Assembly (NCBI RefSeq): GCF_000966285.1
Contig: NZ_KQ031391.1
Coordinates: 864,978 to 928,977, forward strand
Length of the DNA stretch: 64,000 nt
Reading direction: 5' to 3'
Source of the DNA: Pseudofrankia sp. DC12
GTDB lineage: Bacteria > Actinomycetota > Actinomycetes > Frankiales > Frankiaceae
Part shown: piece by piece, positions 54,787 to 64,000 of the stretch
Numbering within the stretch: position 1 is the stretch's first letter
How the letters are laid out: every line of letters starts with the position of its first letter
Translations under genes and position numbers: made by a program
Notes under the pieces: model-generated
The model's input: the letters and a program-made list of their open reading frames with translations, nothing else
The model's database searches: none
What the model was told of the DNA's origin: nothing

Positions 54787-55224
54787 GTGCCGGAACAGCA
54801 GGAGCTGCGGCTGACCCGGCAGCGCGCCGCCGTGCTGGCGGTGCTGCGGTCGGCGCACGACCATCCGACCGCGGCCGAGGTCTACGAGCGGGTCCGCGCG
54901 GTGGCTCCCGGCATCGGGAGCGCCACCGTCTACCGCTCGCTCGCGCTGCTGGTCTCCACCGGCCACGCCCTGGAGCTCAACCTCGGCGCCGGGGCCGCCG
55001 CCCGCTACGACGCCAACACCGACCGCCATGACCACGCGGTCTGCGACCGCTGCGGGCGCGCGGCCGACATCGACCACCCCATCCCCAGCGGGATGGTGGC
55101 GGAGATCGCCCGGAACTCGGGCTTCTCCATAACCGGCTACGACCTGCAGTTCCGTGGCCTGTGCCCGGACTGCACGGACGGCCTGGCCGGTGGCTCTCAC
55201 CCCGGTTCACCCGGCGGCGCCTGA
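54787..55224 (+). CDS. Fur-family regulator (PerR-like)
   Basis: 145 residues. The winged helix (RLTRQRAAVLAVLRSAHDHPTAAEVYERVRAVAPGIGSATVYRSLALLVSTG) is followed by a metal-sensing dimerisation domain with HDHAVCDRCGRAADI and a C-terminal CPDC, giving a structural zinc Cys4 site. Association with rubrerythrin immediately downstream favours a peroxide-sensing PerR role rather than iron or zinc uptake. It is likely autoregulated through the palindrome upstream. Confidence 0.9.
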   Translation: MPEQQELRLTRQRAAVLAVLRSAHDHPTAAEVYERVRAVAPGIGSATVYRSLALLVSTGHALELNLGAGAAARYDANTDRHDHAVCDRCGRAADIDHPIPSGMVAEIARNSGFSITGYDLQFRGLCPDCTDGLAGGSHPGSPGGA

Positions 55225-55277
55225 CGACCTCCGTGGGCCCCACCGGGCGCAACGTCCAACTCGACCGAGGAGCACGC

Positions 55278-55712
55278 ATGCCCAAGCTCGAAGGCACCAA
55301 GACCCACACGAACCTCAAGGAGGCCTTCGCCGGCGAGAGCCAGGCGAACCGCCGCTACCTGTACTTCGCGCGCCGCGCCGACATCGAGGGCCTGACCGAC
55401 GCCGCCTCGCTGTTCCGCGACACCGCGGAGGGCGAGACCGGCCACGCCTTCGGCCACATGGACTTCCTGGCCGAGGTCGGCGACCCGGCGACCGACCAGC
55501 CGGTCGGCGACACCCCCAAGAACCTGGCCTCCGCCGTCGCCGGTGAGACCTACGAGTTCACCGCGATGTACCCGGGCTTCGCCAAGGACGCCCGCGAGGA
55601 GGGCTTCGAGGAGATCGCCGACTGGTTCGCGACGCTGGCCCGGGCCGAGAAGACCCACGCCGGCCGGTTCCAGAAGGCCCTGGACGCCGTCCTCGCCGAG
55701 GCCGACGCCTGA
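55278..55712 (+). CDS. Rubrerythrin-type ferritin-like diiron protein
   Basis: 144 residues, preceded by GAGGAG. The four-helix diiron core shows [63 protein letters not shown] and [12 protein letters not shown] with the Glu/His ligands (E-x2-H pairs). The C-terminal rubredoxin domain of classical rubrerythrin is absent, so its electron donor must be separate. It scavenges peroxide. Likely co-regulated with the PerR-like gene 54 bp upstream. Confidence 0.92.
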   Translation: MPKLEGTKTHTNLKEAFAGESQANRRYLYFARRADIEGLTDAASLFRDTAEGETGHAFGHMDFLAEVGDPATDQPVGDTPKNLASAVAGETYEFTAMYPGFAKDAREEGFEEIADWFATLARAEKTHAGRFQKALDAVLAEADA

Positions 55713-55945
55713 GCCAGCACCACCGCTGACGGCACCACCACCCGCCGGCGCCGGCCCGCGCGGCCGGCCGGCACAGCACCCACCCGGGCCGGGGCATCTC
55801 GGGCCCGGCGGCCGCGCCTGGCCGCCGGCGTCCGGAGCCCCGGCCCGCGCCTTCCCTGGCGGCCACGGCTGGGCAGGAACTCCCCTGGGCGATAAGCCGT
55901 CCGCCTGGGACGCTGGACCGAATCACCTGAACCAGGGGGTTACCG

Positions 55946-56539
55946 ATGACGCTGACCGTCCAGGACATCACGACCGACCATCAGGCGTACGCGGCCGGGC
56001 GCGCCGAGGCGCGCAAGCGCATGATCCCGGTCCGGGCCGAGCGGCGCGTCCGGGTCGGCGACATCCTCGTCTTCGAGTTCGAGAACCAGGCGACGCTGCG
56101 CTACCAGGTGCAGGAGATGGTCTACACCGAGCGGCTGACCGACCCGGCCGACGTCGAGCACGAGGTCGAGGTCTACGGCCGCCTGATGCCGACCAGCCAC
56201 TCGCTGACCGCGACGATGTTCATCGAGCTGCGGAACACCGAGTCGGTCCGCGACGAACTGCGGCACCTGGCCGGCCTGCAGAACGCCCTCTCGCTGGAGA
56301 TCGACGGCGAGACCGTCGCCGCCGAGGAGATCCGCGGCCCCGACGAGGACCTCAACGTCCCGAGCGAGACCGTCTCGGTGCACATGTTCCGGTTCCCGCT
56401 GAACGACGAGCAGCGGGACAAGTTCCGCGACCCAGCGGTGACCGTCGAGCTGGCCGTCGACCACGAGGCCTACAGCGACTCGACCGCCATCAAGGGCGCC
56501 ACCCGCCGGTCACTCATCGCCGACCTCAGCCTGCGCTGA
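55946..56539 (+). CDS. DUF3501 family protein
   Basis: 197 residues, preceded by AGGGGG. The sequence (ADHQAY-like [54 protein letters not shown] ... [10 protein letters not shown] ... [19 protein letters not shown]) matches DUF3501 as known from rubrerythrin/heterodisulfide-reductase-like clusters. The exact role is unknown. In other bacteria it accompanies rubrerythrin and a Cys-rich Fe-S protein; the latter is missing here. 233 bp of GC-rich DNA with no gene separate it from rubrerythrin. Confidence 0.85.
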   Translation: MTLTVQDITTDHQAYAAGRAEARKRMIPVRAERRVRVGDILVFEFENQATLRYQVQEMVYTERLTDPADVEHEVEVYGRLMPTSHSLTATMFIELRNTESVRDELRHLAGLQNALSLEIDGETVAAEEIRGPDEDLNVPSETVSVHMFRFPLNDEQRDKFRDPAVTVELAVDHEAYSDSTAIKGATRRSLIADLSLR

Positions 56540-56576
56540 CGACACCCGCGTCGAACCGCCCCGGGCCCGCCGCCGC

Positions 56577-56582
56577 TACGCT
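56577..56582 (+). promoter_or_regulatory. -10 box TACGCT for the PemK-like gene (leaderless)
   Basis: TACGCT ends 6 nt before the ATG at 56589. Confidence 0.5.
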
Positions 56583-56588
56583 CGGGGC

Positions 56589-56984
56589 ATGATCGGGGAC
56601 TTGCGGGACGAGATCGTGTACGAGCCCGAACGGGACGGGAAGCCCGACCCGGGCGAGGTGGTGTGGGCCTGGGTGCCGTTCGAGGAGGACCCCAGCCAGG
56701 GCAAGGACCGGCCGGTGCTGCTGATCGGCGCCCGGGGTGACCGGCTGCTCGGCCTGATGCTGACCAGCAAGGACCACGACCGGGACGCCGAGCAGGAGGC
56801 CCGCCACGGCCGGCACTGGATGGACGTCGGCACCGGCGGCTGGGACCGCGAGGGACGCCCCAGCGAGGTCCGGCTCGACCGGCTGCTCGTCCTCGACCCG
56901 GACGGGGTGCGCCGGGAGGGCGCCGCGCTGCGCCCCGCGATGTTCGAGCAGGTCGCCGAGGCCGCGCTGCGCTTCCAGGACTGA
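56589..56984 (+). CDS. PemK/MazF-like protein
   Basis: 131 residues. [45 protein letters not shown] resembles the first strands of MazF/PemK endoribonucleases (G-x-V-W-x-x-x-P...G-x-x-RPVLVI). The middle differs and the usual Arg/Thr active-site pair is not certain. No antitoxin gene adjoins it, so it may be a solitary or non-toxic homologue. A 20-bp-stem terminator follows. Confidence 0.75.
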   Translation: MIGDLRDEIVYEPERDGKPDPGEVVWAWVPFEEDPSQGKDRPVLLIGARGDRLLGLMLTSKDHDRDAEQEARHGRHWMDVGTGGWDREGRPSEVRLDRLLVLDPDGVRREGAALRPAMFEQVAEAALRFQD

Positions 56985-57002
56985 GACTTCCCAGCAGAAC
57001 AG

Positions 57003-57045
57003 GGCGTGGCCGGCGGTACGGGACTCCCGTACCGCCGGCCACGCC
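57003..57045. terminator. Bidirectional terminator, 20-bp perfect stem
   Basis: GGCGTGGCCGGCGGTACGGG and its exact complement flank a 3-nt loop ACT, between the convergent PemK-like and ctaF genes. Confidence 0.85.
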
Positions 57046-57066
57046 TTCGTCGTACCGGGCCCCGTC

Positions 57067-57468
57067 CTAGTCCTCCGGGACCGGCGGGTGAATGAAGTTC
57101 TCGAAGACCAGGCAGGTCGCGAAGAACACGGTCATCAGGCCGCCGATGAAGCACAGCCAGATGCCGAAGATGAACCCCGAGACCAGCACCGTGGCGCTGG
57201 CCGCGATGAAGAACGGGTAGTAGCTGCCCGGGGTGAAGTGCCCGAGCTCGCCCGCGCCGTCCGCGACCTCGGCGTCCGCAAGGTCCGACGGGCGCATCCC
57301 GATCCGCTTACCGGTGAACAGCAGGTAGAAGCCCACCAGGAAGCCCATGCCGGCGGTCAGGGCCAGCGCGGCCGTGCCCGTCGGGTCCTTCGAGTAGATC
57401 CAGTAGATGACGTCGACGATCACCGCGAAGACGCCGAAGATGCTGAAGACGTACCCCTCAACCCTCAT
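57067..57468 (-). CDS. ctaF: Cytochrome c oxidase subunit IV (actinobacterial CtaF)
   Basis: 133 residues from the ATG at 57468, overlapping the ctaD stop. Helices: [79 protein letters not shown]. The spacing, GSYYPF motif and conserved N-terminus are those of the actinobacteria-specific subunit IV of the aa3 oxidase. Confidence 0.93.
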   Translation of the reverse strand: MRVEGYVFSIFGVFAVIVDVIYWIYSKDPTGTAALALTAGMGFLVGFYLLFTGKRIGMRPSDLADAEVADGAGELGHFTPGSYYPFFIAASATVLVSGFIFGIWLCFIGGLMTVFFATCLVFENFIHPPVPED

Positions 57469-59180
57469 GTCGCGGCCCCCTTGGCGCTGATGAGCTCCGC
57501 GGCGGCGCGCTGCCGTTCGAGGGCCTCCGCCGCGATCGCCGGGTAGTGCAGGTCGAACGCCGGGCGCTCGGAGCGGATACGCGGCAGCGAGAGGAAGTTG
57601 TGCCGCGGCGGCGGGCAGGACGTCGCCCATTCGAGCGAGTTGCCGAAGCCCCACGGGTCGTCGACCTGGACGATCTTGCCGTGCTTGTACGAGTGCCACA
57701 GGTTCCACACAAACGGCAGCGTGGACAGCGCCAGGAAGAAGGCGCCCGCCGTCGAGACCGTGTTCAGGGTGGTGAACCCGTCACTCGGGCTGTAGTCGGC
57801 GATCCGGCGCGGCATGCCCTTGATGCCCAGCCAGTGCTGCACCAGGAACGTCAGGTGGAACCCGAAGAACAGCGTCCAGAAGTGGACCTTGCCGATCCGC
57901 TCGTCCATCAGCCGCCCGGTGACCTTCGGGAACCAGAAGTAGACGCCGGCATAGGCGGCGAACACGACCGACCCGAACACCACGTAGTGGAAGTGGGCGA
58001 CGACGAAGTAGCTGTCGGAGACGTGGAAGTCGATCGGGGGGCTGGCCAGCAGGACGCCGGTCAGGCCGCCGAACAGGAACGTCACCAGGAAGCCGAGGCT
58101 GAACAGCATCGGTGTCTCGAAGGTGAGCGAGCCCCGCCACAGCGTGCCGATCCAGTTGAAGAACTTCACGCCCGTCGGCACCGCGATGAGGAACGACAGG
58201 AACGCGAAGAACGGCAGCAGGACGGCGCCGGTGACGAACATGTGGTGCGCCCACACCGAGATCGACAGGGCGCCGATGCCGATGGTGGCGAACACCAGGC
58301 CCTTGTAGCCGAACAGCGGTTTACGGGAGAAGACCGGCAGCACCTCGGTGATGATCCCGAAGAACGGCAGGGCGATGATGTAGACCTCGGGATGCCCGAA
58401 GAACCAGAACAGGTGCTGCCAGAGGATCGCGCCACCGTTGGCCGGGTCGAAGATGTGCGCGCCGAACCGGCGGTCAGCCTCCAGCGCGAACAGCGCGGCG
58501 GCCAGCGGCGGGAAGGCCACCAGTGCCAGGATCGACGTCACCAGGAAGTTCCAGCAGAAGATCGGCAGCCGGAACATCGTCATACCCGGGGCCCGCAGGC
58601 AAAGGATCGTGGTGATCATGTTGACAGCACCGAGGATGGTGCCCATTCCCGAGGTGGCCAGGCCCAGCACCCACAGGTCACCGCCGACGCCCGGCGAGTA
58701 GGTGGCGTTCGACAGCGGCGCGTACGCGAACCAGCCGAAGGCCGCCGCGCCGTCCGGCGTCAGGAAGCCCGCGACGACCGTCAGGCTGCCGAACAGGAAC
58801 AGCCAGAACGACAGTGCGTTCAGCCGCGGGAACGCGACGTCCGGCGAGCCGATCTGCAGCGGGATCAGGTAGTTGGCGAACGCGAAGGCCAGCGGCGTCG
58901 CGAACATCAGCAGCATCAGCGTGCCGTGGATCGTGAACAGCTGGTCGTACTGCTCGTTCGAGAAGAACTGCAGGCCGGGGCGGGCAAGCTCCGCGCGCAT
59001 GCACAACGCGAGGATGCCGGCGAACGCGAAGAACCCGAACGACGCCAGGAAGTACATGATGGCGATGTCCTTGTGGGACGTCGTCCGCAGGTAGCCCAGG
59101 AGCGTGTTCATCGCCTTGGGCGGCTCGTGGTGCGCCGGGGGCTCCGCATGCCCGACCGGCGGCTCGTGGACAAGTGTCAC
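57465..59180 (-). CDS. ctaD: Cytochrome c oxidase subunit I
   Basis: 571 residues with twelve helices. Heme and copper ligands are visible: [31 protein letters not shown] (Cu-B His and cross-linked Tyr), WAHHMFVTG, and [28 protein letters not shown] for heme a and a3. It is the catalytic subunit of the aa3 terminal oxidase. It overlaps both ctaC and ctaF by 4 bp in a ctaC-ctaD-ctaF operon. Confidence 0.97.
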   Translation of the reverse strand: MTLVHEPPVGHAEPPAHHEPPKAMNTLLGYLRTTSHKDIAIMYFLASFGFFAFAGILALCMRAELARPGLQFFSNEQYDQLFTIHGTLMLLMFATPLAFAFANYLIPLQIGSPDVAFPRLNALSFWLFLFGSLTVVAGFLTPDGAAAFGWFAYAPLSNATYSPGVGGDLWVLGLATSGMGTILGAVNMITTILCLRAPGMTMFRLPIFCWNFLVTSILALVAFPPLAAALFALEADRRFGAHIFDPANGGAILWQHLFWFFGHPEVYIIALPFFGIITEVLPVFSRKPLFGYKGLVFATIGIGALSISVWAHHMFVTGAVLLPFFAFLSFLIAVPTGVKFFNWIGTLWRGSLTFETPMLFSLGFLVTFLFGGLTGVLLASPPIDFHVSDSYFVVAHFHYVVFGSVVFAAYAGVYFWFPKVTGRLMDERIGKVHFWTLFFGFHLTFLVQHWLGIKGMPRRIADYSPSDGFTTLNTVSTAGAFFLALSTLPFVWNLWHSYKHGKIVQVDDPWGFGNSLEWATSCPPPRHNFLSLPRIRSERPAFDLHYPAIAAEALERQRAAAELISAKGAAT

Positions 59181-60163
59181 TGTCCGCTCCCGGTGGTGGT
59201 GCCGGCGGTGAGCGCGGGCGCACCGGCGGCCGTGGCGGTGGCCGTCTCACGCTCGCTGATGAACTTGTCGTACTCGGCGGCCGGGACGACCTTCACGTAG
59301 AAGTTCATCTGGTCGTGCCCCTGGCCGCACAGCTCGGCGCACCGGCCGATGAACGTGCCGGTGCTGTCCGGCGTCACCTCGAACTGGTTGATGCGGCCCG
59401 GGATGACGTCCCGCTTGAACAGGAACTCGGGCACCCAGAACGAGTGGATGACGTCCGGCGACGTGAGCACGAAACGCACGGTCCGGCCCTCGGGAATCTC
59501 CAGCACCGCGGGCACGCCCGGCTGGCCGGTGACCTCGACGAGGTTGCCGCCGTTCTTGCCGGTGTCCATGTACCGGAACTGCCAGTTCCACCGGAAGCCG
59601 ACCACGTTCACCGTGACGTCCGGGTTCTTCGACAGATGGTCGATCTTGGTCTCGTCCCGCGCCGTGTAGTAGAACAGCCCGACGGCGACCACGAACGGCA
59701 CGATCGTGTACAGCACCTCGACGGGGAGGTTGTACCGGACCTGCCGCGGCAGCGCCTCGGACCGCTTCCGGAACGCGATGATCGCGTAGAAGATCAGGCC
59801 CCAGACGATCACACCGACGGTGAGCGCCGCGATGGCCGATCCCTGCCACAGGTTCAGAATGCGGTGGCTCTGCACGGTCGCGCCGCCGGGGAAGCCGAAT
59901 CTCGGCTCCTGACAGGCGGTCGCGGCCAGCGCCAGCACACTCAGCCCGACACCCAGCCGAACAACGCGCCGGGTACGACCACGCCCGCCGCGGCCCGGGA
60001 CGGGCGCGCTACCGGCATCGGCGGCGGAAGGGCCGTTCGGGGGCGGCGAAACGTCGCCCACAGCTGTACGGGCCCGTGGGCCGCCGGGCGCGCACGGCTC
60101 CGCCATGCTCGCGCGCCCGTTAGCCAGGCCCGCCGGCCGGGTCCGACCGAAGGAACTCCTCAC
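59177..60163 (-). CDS. ctaC: Cytochrome c oxidase subunit II
   Basis: 328 residues from the GTG at 60163, preceded by GGGAGG at 9 nt. A long polar N-terminus leads to a lipobox helix ([15 protein letters not shown], lipidated Cys), a second helix ([21 protein letters not shown]) and the cupredoxin domain with [18 protein letters not shown] and [14 protein letters not shown] (Cu-A ligands). The N-terminal extension before the lipobox is longer than usual; an ATG at 60106 would shorten it. Confidence 0.94.
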   Translation of the reverse strand: MRSSFGRTRPAGLANGRASMAEPCAPGGPRARTAVGDVSPPPNGPSAADAGSAPVPGRGGRGRTRRVVRLGVGLSVLALAATACQEPRFGFPGGATVQSHRILNLWQGSAIAALTVGVIVWGLIFYAIIAFRKRSEALPRQVRYNLPVEVLYTIVPFVVAVGLFYYTARDETKIDHLSKNPDVTVNVVGFRWNWQFRYMDTGKNGGNLVEVTGQPGVPAVLEIPEGRTVRFVLTSPDVIHSFWVPEFLFKRDVIPGRINQFEVTPDSTGTFIGRCAELCGQGHDQMNFYVKVVPAAEYDKFISERETATATAAGAPALTAGTTTGSGQ

Positions 60164-60452
60164 CAGGTCCTGCCTCCCACGACTACGCCCAACCCGGGAC
60201 ACACGACTGGGTCACCTGGGCGAACGCACGGTCTTCGACACGCTGTAGTTGCTGCGACGGGAGCGTATCCCAGCCGACGTCACGGTTCTCGCCAGAGGCC
60301 CTCCCGCGCCAGGGTTCACACCCTTCGATCCCGCAGCCGAAAGCGCAGCGTTACGGACTATGACGATCTGTCGCGAAATCGGGGTGTCCAGCCCGCCAAG
60401 GGCGCTCCGGACGGGCCGGTCCAGACGGGCACGGCGTGTCGTCGTGCCGGCG

Positions 60453-60458
60453 TAGCGT
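60453..60458 (+). promoter_or_regulatory. -10 box TAGCGT for cysteine desulfurase (leaderless)
   Basis: TAGCGT ends 7 nt before the GTG at 60466, within a 300-bp divergent region between ctaC and this gene. Confidence 0.45.
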
Positions 60459-60465
60459 CGACGGC

Positions 60466-61614
60466 GTGCCGGCCTATCTCGACCACGCGTCGACGACCCC
60501 GCTGCACCCGGCCGCGCGGGCCGCGCTGCTCGCCGCGCTCGACGACGGCTGGGCCGACCCGGCCCGGCTCTACCGGGAGGGCCGCCGGGCCCGGATGCTG
60601 CTGGACGCGGCCCGAGAGAGCGTCGCCGGGGTGCTCGGCGCCCGGGCCGACGAGGTCTCCTTCTGCGCGAGCGGAACATTCGCCGCCCACCAGGCCGTGC
60701 TGGGCACGGCCGCCGGCCGCCGCCGGGCCGGCGACCTGGTGCTGGTCAGCGCCGTCGAGCACTCCAGCGTGCTGCACGCCGCGGACCGCCACGAGCGGTC
60801 CGGCGGCCGGGTGCGCCAGCTTCCCGTGGACGTCCACGGACGGGTGGACCCGGCCGGCTGCGCTCCCCCACCGGGCACCGCTCTGGTGAGTGTGCAGCAC
60901 GCCAACCACGAGGTCGGCACGGTGCAGCCGGTGGCGGCGGTGGCCGAGATCACGCACGCGGCCGGGGTGCCGCTGCACACGGACGCCGCCATGACCGTCG
61001 GGCGGGTCCCGGTCGACGTCCGCGTGCTCGGGGCCGACCTGCTCACCGCGAGCGCGCACAAGTTCGGCGGCCCGCCCGGCGTCGGGATCCTGGTGGTGCG
61101 GGCGGGTACCCGGTGGGCGAACCCGATGCCCGCCGACGAGCGCGAGCACGGCCGCGCGGCCGGCTTCCCCAACCTGCCGGCGATCGTCGCGACGGCGACC
61201 GCGCTGCACGCCCAGGCCGGCGAGCTGGCCGCCGAGCGCGACCGGCTGGGCGCGCTGACCGCCGAGCTGCGCGCCCGGCTCCCCGCACTGGTCGACGACG
61301 TCGAGCTGCTCGGCGATCCGGACCCTGCCGGCCGGCTGCCGCACCTGGTCGCGTTCTCCTGCCTGTACGTGGCGGGCGAGGCGCTGCTCGGCGAGCTCGA
61401 CCGGGCCGGGATCGCGGTGAGCAGCGGCTCGAGCTGCGCGTCGGACGCGCTGACACCCAGTCACGTGCTGGTGGCGATGGGCGCGCTGACGCACGGCAAC
61501 ATCCGTGTCTCGTTCGGCCGGGACTCGTCGGCCGCCGACCTGGCCGCGCTGCTGGACGCGCTGCCCGGCACCGTCGCCGGCATCCGCGAGCGAGCCGGAG
61601 TCGTGGGCCTGTGA
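60466..61614 (+). CDS. Cysteine desulfurase (NifS/IscS-like)
   Basis: 382 residues. YLDHASTTPLHPAAR opens the PLP fold. The Schiff-base lysine is in TASAHKFGGPPGVGIL, the cofactor-contacting H-N-x-x-G is QHANHEVGTVQP, and the catalytic cysteine is in SSGSSCASDALTPSHVL. It takes sulfur from cysteine to form persulfide for Fe-S clusters or thiolation. The TusA-like gene overlaps its stop, so TusA is the likely acceptor. Confidence 0.94.
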   Translation: MPAYLDHASTTPLHPAARAALLAALDDGWADPARLYREGRRARMLLDAARESVAGVLGARADEVSFCASGTFAAHQAVLGTAAGRRRAGDLVLVSAVEHSSVLHAADRHERSGGRVRQLPVDVHGRVDPAGCAPPPGTALVSVQHANHEVGTVQPVAAVAEITHAAGVPLHTDAAMTVGRVPVDVRVLGADLLTASAHKFGGPPGVGILVVRAGTRWANPMPADEREHGRAAGFPNLPAIVATATALHAQAGELAAERDRLGALTAELRARLPALVDDVELLGDPDPAGRLPHLVAFSCLYVAGEALLGELDRAGIAVSSGSSCASDALTPSHVLVAMGALTHGNIRVSFGRDSSAADLAALLDALPGTVAGIRERAGVVGL

Positions 61615-61886
61615 GCGAGGCGAACGACGGGACGCGGCAGGCGCCGGACGCCGGAGGCCCGCCGGACCTGGTCGTGGACGCGCTGGGCCGGCACTGCCCA
61701 CTGCCGATCATCGACCTGGCGAAGCGGTTCGACGACGTCCCGGTGGGCGGGACGGTAGAGCTGCTGGCCGACGACCCGGCCGCGCCCGCCGACGTGGCCG
61801 CCTGGTGCCGCCTGCGCAAGCAGGAACTCCTGAGCGCCCGTGAGCTGCACCGCGGCCAGGCGTTCCTGATCCGCCGCGTCTCCTAG
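61611..61886 (+). CDS. tusA: TusA/SirA-family sulfur carrier
   Basis: 91 residues. The GTG start overlaps the desulfurase stop (GTGA). VVDALGRHCPLPIIDLAKRFDDVPVGGTVELLADDPAAPADVAAWC shows the CPxP motif whose cysteine carries persulfide. It probably relays sulfur from the cysteine desulfurase to a thiolation target. A large stem-loop follows the gene. Confidence 0.92.
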   Translation: MSEANDGTRQAPDAGGPPDLVVDALGRHCPLPIIDLAKRFDDVPVGGTVELLADDPAAPADVAAWCRLRKQELLSARELHRGQAFLIRRVS

Positions 61887-61893
61887 CGGGTGT

Positions 61894-61967
61894 CCCCCGC
61901 CTCAGTCCTACGTCGTGGTCGCGGGCCTGCGCCCATCAGCGACCAACGCGTAGGACTGAGGCGGGGG
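61894..61967. terminator. Large bidirectional terminator, 19-bp outer stem
   Basis: CCCCCGCCTCAGTCCTACG (61894-61912) pairs perfectly with 61949-61967. Inside, GGTCGC (61917-61922) pairs with GCGACC (61939-61944), giving a 74-nt nested stem-loop between convergent tusA and the adenosine kinase gene. Confidence 0.8.
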
Positions 61968-61974
61968 CTTGGGC

Positions 61975-62985
<1,011 letters not shown>

Positions 62986-63049
62986 TCATCTGCACCAGCG
63001 CCCCACCAATCGACCGACCGCCGAACCCCGCGGGTCGCCCCCACAAAAG

Positions 63050-63102
63050 CCGCGAGGGCCCGGCGCCGCGGGAATGATTCCCGTCACACCGAGCCCTCGC
63101 GG
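63050..63102. other. Nested inverted repeats between adoK and erpA
   Basis: CCGCGAGGGC (63050-63059) pairs with GCCCTCGCGG (63093-63102), and inside CGGGAAT-G-ATTCCCG (63069-63083) is a second hairpin. The gap 62959-63207 has no gene; this may be a structured RNA or a terminator of the upstream erpA transcript. Confidence 0.45.
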
Positions 63103-63207
63103 ACACTACGGACGCTCTACCAGACCCCGGCGTTCAGTGCCCGTCCGCCACGTCGCGCGAAGCGCGACCTCGGGGTCCGGGGTCGCCCCCGCAGCGGATA
63201 TCTGACG

Positions 63208-63254
63208 CGGCTCACCCGGGAAGCCGCCCGAAGGGCAGCGAACAGGGTGAGCCG
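63208..63254 (-). terminator. Terminator hairpin downstream of erpA
   Basis: CGGCTCACCC and GGGTGAGCCG, a perfect 10-bp stem with a 27-nt loop, just past the minus-strand stop of the HesB/ErpA gene. Confidence 0.6.
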
Positions 63255-63261
63255 AGCAGCA

Positions 63262-63627
63262 TCAGTGGAAGCTGTCGCCGCAGGCGCACGAGCCCTGCGC
63301 GTTGGGGTTGTCGATCGTGAAGCCCTGCTTCTCGATGGTGTCGACGAAGTCGATGGTCGCGCCGCCCAGGTACGGGGCGCTCATCCGGTCCACCGCCACC
63401 CTGACGCCGGAGAAGTCGAGCAGCGTGTCGCCGTCGAGCTGGCGCTCGTCGAAGAACAGCTGGTAGCGCATGCCGGAGCAGCCACCGGGCTGAACGGCGA
63501 TGCGCAGGGCCAGGTCGTCGCGGCCCTCCTGCTCGAGCAGGGACTTCACCTTGCTGGCGGCCAGGTCGGTGAGGACGACCTGGCTGGGCCGGGTCTCGGT
63601 TTCCGTCGTCGTGTCCTGGACGGTCAT
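63262..63627 (-). CDS. erpA: HesB/IscA/ErpA-type Fe-S cluster carrier
   Basis: 121 residues. The A-type carrier core VVLTDLAASKVKSLLEQEGRDDLALRIAVQPGGCSGMRYQLFFDE has the first cysteine (GGCSG), and the C-terminal GSCACGDSF has the other two. It delivers Fe-S clusters to apoproteins. It matches Rv2204c at the end of the conserved block and could use sulfur mobilised by the nearby cysteine desulfurase. Confidence 0.95.
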   Translation of the reverse strand: MTVQDTTTETETRPSQVVLTDLAASKVKSLLEQEGRDDLALRIAVQPGGCSGMRYQLFFDERQLDGDTLLDFSGVRVAVDRMSAPYLGGATIDFVDTIEKQGFTIDNPNAQGSCACGDSFH

Positions 63628-63942
63628 AGGGGCTGCTCCTGCCCTTTCGGAAGGTACCTACGGGGTGCGCCGCACGGGTTCCGCGCGACCGGGACCGCGT
63701 CGGCGCCCTCCACGCGGCCCGGACGGCCCACGCGCGGCGGCGATGCCGAGCGTGTCCTGCCGGGTGTGACGCACTTCCGGTGGCGGGTGCCACCAGCAGC
63801 GGCAACAACGCCGGCCCGGTTCCGCTTCCCATCGTAGCCGCTCCCTCTCCTGTCCACCCGGGTCACGGCCCCATGCCGGCGCCGTACCCAGGCCGCGGGT
63901 CCGCACCGGCTCCGCGCCCACCTACGCGGGGTCCGCAAGCCG
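63628..63942. other. Divergent intergenic region upstream of erpA
   Basis: About 315 bp with no supported gene. It should contain the erpA promoter on the minus strand and that of the rightmost gene on the plus strand. Confidence 0.35.
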
Positions 63943-64000
63943 GTGACCATGCAGATGTACATCGAGCCCAGCCTGGACCCAAGGCCGCCGCTGTGGTTCA
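63943..64000 (+). CDS. Start of an unidentified gene (3' end outside window)
   Basis: From GTG 63943 (or ATG 63949/63955) the frame reads V-T-M-Q-M-Y-I-E-P-S-L-D-P-R-P-P-L-W-F to the window end. Nearly all codons end in G or C, as in real genes here. It is too short to identify. Confidence 0.35.
   Translation, partial: MTMQMYIEPSLDPRPPLWF

Noticed and set aside
63105-63130. Minus-strand TGGTAGAGC resembles a tRNA D-loop
   Set aside because: No TAGCTC before it, no T-arm at the right distance and no acceptor pairing.

Overview
The window is a chromosomal stretch of a very high-GC actinobacterium, most likely a Frankia-type organism. Evidence: strong G/C third-position bias, many GTG/TTG starts, genes packed with 4-8 bp overlaps, a cytochrome bc1-aa3 branch with a three-helix Rieske protein and a diheme QcrC, an actinobacterial-type DnaQ-UvrC fusion, PimB-like mannosyltransferase and PASTA kinase. 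From about 13.9 kb to 63.6 kb much of the gene content matches, from memory, the Mycobacterium tuberculosis Rv2175c-Rv2204c neighbourhood (Rv2175c, pknL, aroG, Rv2179c, PlsC-like acyltransferase, Rv2183c-Rv2185c, fadD15, pimB', DnaQ/UvrC, trpD, ctaE-qcrCAB, ctaC, adoK, erpA), with local rearrangements and inserted genes. No phage, CRISPR, rRNA or tRNA was seen.

Layout. 0-8 kb is accessory: the end of a membrane glycosyltransferase-like protein, a CoA-binding protein, a HAD phosphatase, a RelE/ParE-like toxin-type protein behind a 20-residue leader ORF, a DUF6585-type membrane protein interrupted in frame by a 197-bp MITE-like element, TerD, a 1-kb gene-poor stretch with a strong hairpin, and a membrane-anchored Ig-like protein. 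8-12 kb holds lipid/acyl-CoA genes (paired MaoC hydratases, acyl-CoA dehydrogenase, SDR). 12-20.5 kb mixes a split lycopene cyclase (CrtYc/CrtYd) and thiamine genes (ThiS, ThiE; then ThiH, ThiG under a TPP riboswitch) with a ThuA-Gfo/Idh/MocA fusion, a ferredoxin reductase and a HicAB pair. 20.5-31 kb contains a LysM transglycosylase, a four-PASTA kinase, DAHP synthase, a predicted PPi-dependent phosphofructokinase, an exoribonuclease, an ornithine-cyclodeaminase-type (LOR/SDH) protein, an esterase and an acyltransferase. 31-47.7 kb has a degenerate endoglycoceramidase-like surface protein, FadD15, a phosphoesterase, an SRPBCC/ArsA-like/glucokinase operon, PimB, a lipoprotein protease, an NYN-domain protein and DnaQ-UvrC. 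48-60 kb is the respiratory block (qcrB-qcrA-qcrC-ctaE and ctaF-ctaD-ctaC) split by trpD, a PerR-like/rubrerythrin/DUF3501 oxidative-stress cluster and a PemK-like gene. 60-64 kb has cysteine desulfurase plus TusA, adenosine kinase and the ErpA/HesB Fe-S carrier.

Two expression features recur. Many genes start 6-8 nt after a TANNNT -10 box, which suggests leaderless mRNAs. Most convergent gene pairs are separated by a perfect or near-perfect GC-rich inverted repeat of 10-22 bp without a U-tract, which suggests bidirectional terminators. The most unusual items are the MITE-like insertion that lengthens a protein by 69 codons without breaking frame, the leader-ORF/RelE unit, the TPP riboswitch with an ambiguous and possibly non-canonical thiG start, and several enzymes whose key residues are changed (ArsA-like ATPase without its P-loop lysine, GH5-like protein without its NEP motif, phosphofructokinase with Asp104/Lys124).
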